Assembly (NCBI RefSeq): GCF_040675465.1
Contig: NZ_JBFAPA010000018.1
Location: 124,001 to 188,000 of the forward strand
Direction of reading: 5' to 3'
Length of the DNA: 64,000 bases
Origin: Kibdelosporangium sp040675465
Lineage (GTDB): Bacteria > Actinomycetota > Actinomycetes > Mycobacteriales > Pseudonocardiaceae
The notes beneath the pieces were generated by a model. It saw nothing but the letters and a program-made list of their open reading frames with translations. It was not told the DNA's origin and made no database searches. A program made the translations under genes and the position numbers. Below, piece after piece: positions 58,663 to 64,000 of this stretch; within the stretch, counting starts at the first letter, position 1, and every line of letters begins with the position of its first letter.

Positions 58663-60341
58663 TTGAGGTCGTCCTCCCCGGCCCGCGCGACCCACTGAGC
58701 GAACCGCTCGCCCTCGTCGCGGTCCTTGACGTAGTTGCGCACCACGCGTTCGACGTAGTCGGACAGCTCCGTCGCGGTCACCTTGTGGCCACGCAGTTTC
58801 CGGCCGAACCCGGCGTCCAGGCCAAGGCCGCCACCGAGGTGAACCTGGAAGCCCTCGACCTGGTTGCCGTCCGCGTCGGTCACGATCTGGCCCTTGAGCC
58901 CGATGTCCGCGGTCTGGATGCGGGCACACGAGTTGGGGCAGCCGTTGATGTGCACGGTGACCGGGTTCTCGATGCCGTCCTGGACGTCGGCCAGGCGCTC
59001 CTCCAGCGCCGCGACCAGCTCGGCCGCGCGGGCCTTGGTCTCGACGATCGCGAGCTTGCAGAACTCGATGCCGGTGCACGCCATCACCCCGCGCCGCCAC
59101 GGCGACGGGTCGACCTGCAGGCCCAGCTTGGCCAGCTCCGCCTTGAGCGCGGGCACTTCCGGCTCGGGCACGTCCAGCACGACCAGCTTCTGCTGGGGCG
59201 TGAACCGGATCCGCTGCGAACCGGCCCGTTCGGCCGCCTTGGCGACCTCCACGAGCGTGGACCCCGAGACCCGCCCGGCGATCGGGGCGCCGCCGACGTA
59301 GAACTTGCCGTCTTTCTGCGGGTACACGCCGACGTGGTCGACGGGGTTCGCCGGCACCTCGGGCGCCGGGCCGTCGATCAGCTTGCGGCCGAGGTACTTC
59401 TCCTCCATGACCTCGCGGAACTTCTCGGCTCCCCAGTCGGCGACCAGGAACTTGATCCGCGCGCGGTGCCGCAGCCGCCGGTAGCCGTAGTCACGGAACA
59501 CGCTGATCACGGCGGCCCACACGTCCGGCACCTCGTCCAGCGGCACCCACGCCCCCAGCCGCTGGCCGATCATCGGGTTGGTGGACAGCCCGCCGCCGAC
59601 CCACACGTCGAACCCGGGCCCGTGCTCGGGGTGGACCACCCCGACGAACGCCACGTCGTGGATCTCGTGCGCGACGTCCGGCAGCCCCGAGATGGCGGTC
59701 TTGAACTTCCGCGGCAGGTTCGAGAAGGCCTTGTCGCCGATGTAGGTCTCTTTGATCTTGTCGATCGCCGGGGTGCCGTCGATGACCTCGTCCAGGGCGA
59801 TCCCGGCCACCGGCGAGCCGAGGATGACGCGCGGGCTGTCACCGCACGCCTCCATCGTGGTCATCCCCGCGTTCTCCAGCTTCTCCCAGATGACCGGCAT
59901 GTCCTCGATGCGGATCCAGTGGTACTGGATGTTCTGCCGGTCGGTGATGTCCGCGGTGTCGCGCGCGTAGGTCTGCGAGATCTCCCCGATCACCGCCAGC
60001 TGCTCGGTCGTGACCGCGCCGCCGTCGATGCGGACGCGGAGCATGAAGTACTCGTCGTCGAGCTCCTCGGGCTCGAGGGTGGCCGTGCGGCCGCCGTCGA
60101 TCCCGGGCTTGCGCTGGGTGTACAGGCCGTACCAGCGGAACCGGCCACGCAGGTCGGCCGGGTCGATCGAGTCGAACCCGCCGTGCGCGTAGATCGTCTC
60201 GATCCGCGCACGGACGTTCAGCGGGTTGTCGTCCTTCTTGCTGCGCTCGTTGGGGTTGAGCGGTTCGCGGTAGCCGAGTGCCCACTGTCCCTCGCCCCGG
60301 CGCTGCTTGGTCCGCTTAGGGGTGGTGGTTGGCGGTGCCAT
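58659..60341 (-). CDS. sirA: Ferredoxin-dependent sulfite reductase
   Basis: 560 residues, siroheme and 4Fe-4S enzyme reducing sulfite to sulfide. Cluster cysteines lie in ACTGIEFCK and NGCPNSCAR. Tyr74 (GLYTQRK) and Cys166 (MEACGDSP) are spaced 92 residues apart, as for the Tyr-Cys crosslink pair of mycobacterial SirA, so sulfite rather than nitrite is the likely substrate. Two pseudo-symmetric ferredoxin-like halves. ATG start; a Cys leader peptide and attenuator precede it. First structural gene of the operon. Confidence 0.94.
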   Translation of the reverse strand: MAPPTTTPKRTKQRRGEGQWALGYREPLNPNERSKKDDNPLNVRARIETIYAHGGFDSIDPADLRGRFRWYGLYTQRKPGIDGGRTATLEPEELDDEYFMLRVRIDGGAVTTEQLAVIGEISQTYARDTADITDRQNIQYHWIRIEDMPVIWEKLENAGMTTMEACGDSPRVILGSPVAGIALDEVIDGTPAIDKIKETYIGDKAFSNLPRKFKTAISGLPDVAHEIHDVAFVGVVHPEHGPGFDVWVGGGLSTNPMIGQRLGAWVPLDEVPDVWAAVISVFRDYGYRRLRHRARIKFLVADWGAEKFREVMEEKYLGRKLIDGPAPEVPANPVDHVGVYPQKDGKFYVGGAPIAGRVSGSTLVEVAKAAERAGSQRIRFTPQQKLVVLDVPEPEVPALKAELAKLGLQVDPSPWRRGVMACTGIEFCKLAIVETKARAAELVAALEERLADVQDGIENPVTVHINGCPNSCARIQTADIGLKGQIVTDADGNQVEGFQVHLGGGLGLDAGFGRKLRGHKVTATELSDYVERVVRNYVKDRDEGERFAQWVARAGEDDLK

Positions 60342-60393
60342 CAGATGGCGTCCTTCGGGATCTGGGCAGTCGCGCGCGCCAGCCCCTCAGGGC

Positions 60394-60422
60394 GAGAAAA
60401 AGCCGGCGCACCCGACGCCGGC
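60394..60422 (-). terminator. Attenuator terminator in the sirA leader
   Basis: Read leftward: GCCGGCG (60422-60416), loop TCGGGTG, CGCCGGC (60408-60402), then TTTTTCTC (60401-60394). A textbook intrinsic terminator 52 bp before sirA, within the leader RNA. Upstream GTGCCGGCGT and ACGCCGGACAC around the leader-peptide end can pair with each other, and their CGCCGG cores could also pair with the terminator arm, giving mutually exclusive structures. Confidence 0.85.
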
Positions 60423-60448
60423 GGAAGAAACAAGTGTCCGGCGTAAGG

Positions 60449-60532
60449 TCAACGCCGGCACAAGTCGCTGTTGACGCGCAGGAAGTCCACGTGGCGGCGG
60501 GCCACGAGGAGCAGCTCCACGACAGCAGACAT
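60449..60532 (-). CDS. Cysteine-type leader peptide of the cys operon
   Basis: 27 codons: MSAVVELLLVARRHVDFL then RVNSDLCRR. It matches the actinobacterial leader-peptide pattern LVxRRHVDLxRVSSxLC found before sulfur-assimilation operons. The single Cys codon is third from the end, next to the stem that can prevent the terminator at 60394-60422. Ribosome pausing at TGC when Cys-tRNA is scarce should favour read-through into sirA. ATG 60532; its stop lies 107 bp before sirA. Confidence 0.88.
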   Translation of the reverse strand: MSAVVELLLVARRHVDFLRVNSDLCRR

Positions 60533-60664
60533 GGCTTCAGCGTGCCACGCGTCCATCCAGTGGTCCACACCCATCCGAATGCTGGGACGGACGTCACGGG
60601 ACTTGACGCCGCCAGTTGTGCCAGGTCCGGCGGGCGGCGGCTGCTGGGATGTCAGACTTGACGT

Positions 60665-61882
60665 GTGCCTTCCACGCTTCCCCCTGGTGATCCCGCGCCC
60701 GCCGACGGCTCGCTGCCGCCGGAGGCGCTGACCGGGCTGGGCAGCCGTCCGTTCGGTGTCTACGTCCACGTGCCGTTCTGCGCCACACGCTGCGGCTACT
60801 GCGACTTCAACACCTACACCGCGGGCGAGCTCGGCACGTCGGCGTCGCCCGAGTCCTGGCTCGAAGGGCTGCGCCGCGAGCTGGACCTGGCCGCCCACGT
60901 TCTGGGCAGCCCGCCGGTGGCGGACACCGTCTTCGTCGGCGGGGGCACCCCGTCACTGCTTGGTGCCGAAGGTCTCACCGCGGTCCTCGACGCGGTCCGC
61001 GGGTCGTTCGGGCTCTCGTCGGCCGCGGAGGTGACCACCGAGGCCAACCCGGAGTCGACCTCACCGGAGTTCTTCGCGGGCATCCTCCGGGCGGGGTACA
61101 ACCGCGTCTCACTCGGCGCGCAGTCGGTGGCGCCGCATGTGCTGTCGATCCTGGACCGCAAGCACACCCCGGGCCGTCCGGTCGCCGCCGCCACCGAGGC
61201 GCGGGCGGCCGGGTTCGAGCATCTGAACCTCGACCTGATCTACGGCACGCCGGGGGAGCGGCCGGAGGACCTGCAGGCGTCGCTGGACGCGGTGCTGGAC
61301 GCCGGGGTCGACCACGTGTCGGCCTACGCGCTGATCGTCGAGGAGGGCACCGCCCTGGCCCGCCGGATCCGCCGCGGCGAGCTGCCCGCGCCGGACGACG
61401 ACGTGCTGGCCGAACGGTACGAGCAGGTCGACTCGGTGCTCTCGACGAGCGGGTTCCGCTGGTACGAGGTGTCCAACTGGGCGGCGTCGGCGGCCGCCCG
61501 CTGCCGGCACAACCTCGGCTACTGGCGCGGCGACGACTGGTGGGGTGCCGGACCGGGCGCACATAGTCACGTCGGTGGTGTGCGCTGGTGGAACATCAAA
61601 CATCCCGCTAAGTACACGGCCGTTCTGGCCGACGGAAAATCACCGGCAGTCGCCCGCGAGATCCTGTCCGAAGAAGACATCAGGGTGGAACGGGTCCTGC
61701 TGGAGCTGCGCCTGGCCGAAGGCGTTCCGCTCGACATTCTCGACGAACCCGGTGTGGCGGAAGCGAAAGCGGCGGTGGGCGACGGCCTGCTGAGCCAGTA
61801 CGCCTTCGACGCGGGCCGGGCGGTACTTACTGACGAAGGCCGCCTGTTGGCGGATGGGATCGTCCGGCGGCTCCTGCCATAA
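60665..61882 (+). CDS. hemW: Radical SAM heme chaperone HemW
   Basis: 405 residues. FGVYVHVPFCATRCGYCDFNTY has the CxxxCxxC radical-SAM motif (Cys39, Cys43, Cys46) followed by a fourth aromatic residue as in HemW rather than the CxxxCxxCxC of HemN. VFVGGGTPSLL, TTEANPES, NRVSLGAQSV and NLDLIYGTPGER are further core motifs; HemN C-terminal domain ends the protein. Inserts heme into respiratory enzymes. GTG start 132 bp from the divergent leader peptide of the cys operon. Confidence 0.93.
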   Translation: MPSTLPPGDPAPADGSLPPEALTGLGSRPFGVYVHVPFCATRCGYCDFNTYTAGELGTSASPESWLEGLRRELDLAAHVLGSPPVADTVFVGGGTPSLLGAEGLTAVLDAVRGSFGLSSAAEVTTEANPESTSPEFFAGILRAGYNRVSLGAQSVAPHVLSILDRKHTPGRPVAAATEARAAGFEHLNLDLIYGTPGERPEDLQASLDAVLDAGVDHVSAYALIVEEGTALARRIRRGELPAPDDDVLAERYEQVDSVLSTSGFRWYEVSNWAASAAARCRHNLGYWRGDDWWGAGPGAHSHVGGVRWWNIKHPAKYTAVLADGKSPAVAREILSEEDIRVERVLLELRLAEGVPLDILDEPGVAEAKAAVGDGLLSQYAFDAGRAVLTDEGRLLADGIVRRLLP

Positions 61883-62196
61883 TCCAGCACAAGCGCTGAA
61901 TCCGGCAATTCCCGTAGCACCACAGACGATTAGACCGTGCATAGTGTTCATACTGTTCACGGCAGAAAAAAAGTCGCCCCCAAAGGGAAAAAATCGTGGG
62001 TATGCCGTGGTCAACGGGTAGATCAGTCAGTAGCATCGGCAGCCACAAATCGGGAACGGACACGGGCAGGTGATCCTTGCCGCCAAACACCCACCGTGCC
62101 CATGGACTTTCCGTGGCCGGCCGGGTGTCTGGGCACCGGCAATCGTCACGGGGGATTTTCGCTACCCAAATCAGGACAGTCGACAGGCGGTAGTTC
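61883..62196 (+). other. 314-bp leader/promoter region before the orphan binding protein
   Basis: No gene is seen. It contains TGTTCA-TAC-TGTTCA direct repeats (61945-61959), an A-rich stretch (61965-61971 and 61989-61994) unusual for this genome, and a candidate structured RNA (62070-62149). The start codon at 62197 has only a weak GGCGG ribosome site. Confidence 0.6.
62070..62149 (+). ncRNA. Candidate pseudoknotted leader RNA
   Basis: Outer stem GTGA (62070-62073) with TCAC (62146-62149) and TGCCG (62078-62082) with CGGCA (62137-62141). Inside, ACACCC (62087-62092) pairs with GGGTGT (62123-62128) while GTGCCCA (62096-62102) pairs with TGGGCAC (62130-62136); the two stems cross and form an H-type pseudoknot. 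A competing hairpin CCATGG-ACTTT-CCGTGG (62100-62116) shares bases with the second stem. It matches no riboswitch class I know. Found by eye, so chance pairing in GC-rich DNA remains possible. Confidence 0.45.
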
Positions 62197-63204
62197 ATGG
62201 ACTGGCTTCACCGTGGAGGTCGGATTCTTCGTCCTCTTGTGGCGCTGCTGGCAGTACTTCTGGCGGTCGCGTGTTCGTCCGGCCCGGACGGTGCCGCGCC
62301 CGCCCGCACACCCGAGAAGCCGCACCTCAAGCTGGGGATCCTGCCGGTGCTCGGCGCCGCTCCCGCGTTCCTCGCGCAGGAGTCGAACTTCTTCCGCGAC
62401 GCGGGCCTGCAGGTCGAGTTCGTCACCATCCAGGGCGCGGGCGCGGCGATGGACTCGCTCGCCAAGGGCGACCTGGACATGGTCTTCGGCAACTACGTCT
62501 CGTTCTTCACCACGCAGGCCAAGGGCACCACGTCGATCAAGTTCGTCGCCGACGGTTACTTCGCCCAGCCGCGCACCTGGATGGTCCTGGTGCCCAAGGA
62601 CTCCAAGCTGCACAAGCCGGCCGACCTGTCCGGCAAGCGGGTCGCCGTGACCACGACGAGCAGCCTCGCGGACCTCACCATCAAAGCCGTGCTCAGCACC
62701 ACCGGCAGCCAGATCCAGCCGCTGAGCTTCTCCGAGATGTCCTACACGGACATGGGTACCGCGCTGACCAACCACACGGTGGACGCGGCGCTGCTGTCCG
62801 AGCCGTACATCACCGACGTGGCCAAGAAGACCGGCGCGATCCCGCTGTTCGACGCGGCCTCCGGGCCGACCGCGGACATGCCGATCTCCGGCTACTCCAC
62901 GACCGAGAAGTTCGCCTCGGCCAACCCCAACACGATCGCGGCGTTCCAGCAGGCCTTGAGCCGTGGCGCGGAGATCGCGGGCACCGACCGAGGCCGGGTC
63001 GAGCAGGTCATCCACAAGTTCGCCGGCGTGGACGAGCAGACCGCGGCGCTGTGCACGCTCGTGGGCTACCCGACCCGGATGGACCCCCGGCGGTTGCAGC
63101 GGGTGCCCGACCTGATGTCGGCATACGGGCTGCTCAAGACCAGGATCGACGCCCAGTCGATGATCCTGCCGAGCGCCATGGGCGACCAGGTCAGCGCAGG
63201 CTGA
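62197..63204 (+). CDS. Orphan SsuA/NMT1-like substrate-binding lipoprotein
   Basis: 335 residues. Lipobox LAVAC (Cys28) after a basic N-terminus, then ILPVLGAAPAFLAQESNFFRDAGLQVEFVTIQGAGAAMDSLAKGDLDMVFGNYVSFF, the NMT1/SsuA ligand-binding fold. No permease or ATPase gene adjoins it; the nearest set is in the cys operon 8 kb away and has its own, clearly different, binding protein. It may feed that transporter with a second substrate (sulfonate, taurine or thiamine-precursor-like). ATG start; preceded by the candidate structured RNA. Confidence 0.88.
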   Translation: MDWLHRGGRILRPLVALLAVLLAVACSSGPDGAAPARTPEKPHLKLGILPVLGAAPAFLAQESNFFRDAGLQVEFVTIQGAGAAMDSLAKGDLDMVFGNYVSFFTTQAKGTTSIKFVADGYFAQPRTWMVLVPKDSKLHKPADLSGKRVAVTTTSSLADLTIKAVLSTTGSQIQPLSFSEMSYTDMGTALTNHTVDAALLSEPYITDVAKKTGAIPLFDAASGPTADMPISGYSTTEKFASANPNTIAAFQQALSRGAEIAGTDRGRVEQVIHKFAGVDEQTAALCTLVGYPTRMDPRRLQRVPDLMSAYGLLKTRIDAQSMILPSAMGDQVSAG

Positions 63205-63214
63205 CCCGGTCGGA

Positions 63215-63258
63215 GGATGTCCACAGGCGCCATTATCGGGTGTCGCCTGTGGACATCC
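63215..63258. terminator. Bidirectional terminator hairpin
   Basis: GGATGTCCACAGGCG (63215-63229) pairs with CGCCTGTGGACATCC (63244-63258): 15-bp perfect arms, 14-nt loop. It lies between two convergent genes, ending 2 bp before the stop of the leftward one, and can serve both. Confidence 0.85.
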
Positions 63259-63260
63259 CG

Positions 63261-63695
63261 CTACGCGGGCTGGTCGGTGGGGATGCTCGCGATGTCGACG
63301 CAGTCGACCACGCCGAGCGAGCCGGTGTAGCTCAGCTTCATCTGTGCCTTGACGTCCGACCGGTTGTAGTCAGGCGGGACGTCGAAGGCGAGCCCGGCGG
63401 GCATGTTGCTCGCGTGGAACCCGCGCAGACCGGGCATGGTGGTCACCACCGTGCGGTAGCCGTCGATCATCTGCTGTTTGGTCCGCAGCGTCAGGTGCAC
63501 GACCCGGGGATCGATCCGGAGCGACTCGGCGGCCGCCCGCATACCGTCGTCGTCACGGAAGTACATGAACAACGCGTTCGGGCACGAAGCCTCCGGCTCC
63601 TTGGGCTTCTGATCGTCGAACGCGACCAAGACCCCCACGAACGCGACAACAACGACACCCAGCCCAGCGAGCGTCCACCGTGTTCTCACGCGCAC
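63261..63695 (-). CDS. FtsX-extracellular-domain-like anchored protein
   Basis: About 144 residues from GTG 63695 (GTG 63689 or 63707 are alternatives; no clear ribosome site). One N-terminal transmembrane helix (WTLAGLGVVVVAFVGVLVAF), then a domain resembling the ectodomain of FtsX: LFMYFRDDDGMRAAAESLRIDPRVVHLTLRTKQQMIDGYRTVV and MPAGLAFDVPPDYNRSDVKAQM. The two cysteines (SCPN, VDCV) could form a disulfide. The FtsX permease helices are absent, so it is a stand-alone ectodomain. Role in cell-wall hydrolase control is only a suggestion. Confidence 0.7.
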   Translation of the reverse strand: MRVRTRWTLAGLGVVVVAFVGVLVAFDDQKPKEPEASCPNALFMYFRDDDGMRAAAESLRIDPRVVHLTLRTKQQMIDGYRTVVTTMPGLRGFHASNMPAGLAFDVPPDYNRSDVKAQMKLSYTGSLGVVDCVDIASIPTDQPA

Positions 63696-63731
63696 ACAGT
63701 GACACACTCGTGCAGCGAGTAAGCGACGAGA

Positions 63732-64000
63732 TCACCAAGTCAGCCCAAGAAGGCCGGCCATCGCCGCAAGACCCTGCACACTCAGGAACGTCGTGTGGAG
63801 GTCGGTCCCGTATCGCGGGTACGGGTGCAGCACGGCGCGGCCGCTCGGCAGGATGTAGGCGTCCGCCCAGTCTTCATCCTGATACCGCATTGATTCCTGA
63901 CTCACGACGTGACTCAGGGGCGTGGTGGAGCCTTCGGGCAAATGCCAGGCGGGCTGCGGTTTTCCACGCACCAGGTCGTCGCGGCGCGTGAACAAGCCTC
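63732..64000 (-). CDS. Partial gene, C-terminal part of unknown protein
   Basis: Open to the right edge of the window, 88 visible residues ending LSVQGLAAMAGLLGLTW. Contents such as RGKPQPAWHLPEGSTTPLSHVVSQES, QDEDWADAYILPSGRAVLHPYPRYG suggest a soluble protein; codon use fits a real gene. No family recognised. A TTG at 63995 could be an internal start but a beginning outside the window is more likely. Confidence 0.55.
   Translation of the reverse strand, partial: GLFTRRDDLVRGKPQPAWHLPEGSTTPLSHVVSQESMRYQDEDWADAYILPSGRAVLHPYPRYGTDLHTTFLSVQGLAAMAGLLGLTW

Noticed and set aside
62041..62196. SAM-I, cobalamin or TPP riboswitch before the orphan lipoprotein
   Set aside because: None of their conserved cores (for example GGCAACC with GGTGC, or CTGAGA) is present.

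Overview
The window is high-GC actinobacterial DNA with GTG starts, translational-coupling overlaps and actinobacterial regulatory elements. Gene order follows the obg-proB ... nadD-rsfS-gpgP-octT-degV-comEA-comEC-holA-rpsT-(ATP-grasp/alpha-E/transglutaminase)-mazF-like-lepA ... sirA-cysH ... hemW backbone that I recall from Mycobacterium tuberculosis (roughly Rv2440c to Rv2388c). Accessory content (P450 plus ferredoxin, DUF6058-like protein, secreted GH18 chitinase with dre-like sites, a cys operon of the Streptomyces type) suggests a filamentous member of the Pseudonocardiales. Genus cannot be fixed from the sequence.

Layout. 1-3.6 kb: rplU end, rpmA, a 1.7 kb intergenic region with a nested 68-bp tandem repeat interrupted by a 100-N gap, then obgE. 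3.7-13.9 kb: proB, then an accessory block (two TetR regulators, FAD monooxygenase, MFS transporter, DUF6058-like protein, RecQ fused to a phosphoribosyltransferase-like domain, P450, ferredoxin, nitroreductase) where proA is absent. 14-20.7 kb: nadD, rsfS, phosphatase, SGNH protein, degV, comEA, comEC. 20.7-22.1 kb: decayed, repeat-rich DNA with a FabG-like fragment. 22.1-25.9 kb: a hypothetical gene, thrC behind a SAM-I riboswitch, holA, rpsT. 26-32 kb: EamA transporter, circularly permuted ATP-grasp / alpha-E / transglutaminase operon, M48 peptidase. 32-45 kb: MazF-like gene, lepA, HD hydrolase, chitinase, nitronate monooxygenase, GNAT, two DUF885 paralogues, amino-acid permease, MDR oxidoreductase, and a membrane-anchored RNase Sa with its barstar. 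45-52 kb: LAL-type LuxR regulator, secreted protein, enoyl-CoA hydratase and small enzymes. 52-60.5 kb: one sulfate-assimilation operon read leftward from a cysteine-containing leader peptide and attenuator (sirA-cysX-cysH-cysD-cysN-SBP-ATPase-permease-sirohydrochlorin chelatase). 60.6-64 kb: hemW, a lone sulfonate-type binding lipoprotein preceded by a possible structured RNA, an FtsX-ectodomain-like protein and a partial gene.

The cys operon forms a coherent pathway: uptake by the ABC system, sulfate activation by CysDN, APS reduction by the 4Fe-4S CysH (no APS kinase is present), sulfite reduction by SirA, and siroheme supply by the chelatase. The most notable signals are the nested 68-bp array, the SAM riboswitch on threonine synthase, the candidate pseudoknot RNA at 62.1 kb, the Cys leader/attenuator, tandem dre-like sites at the chitinase, perfect palindromic operators beside both TetR genes, and the anchored RNase/barstar pair.
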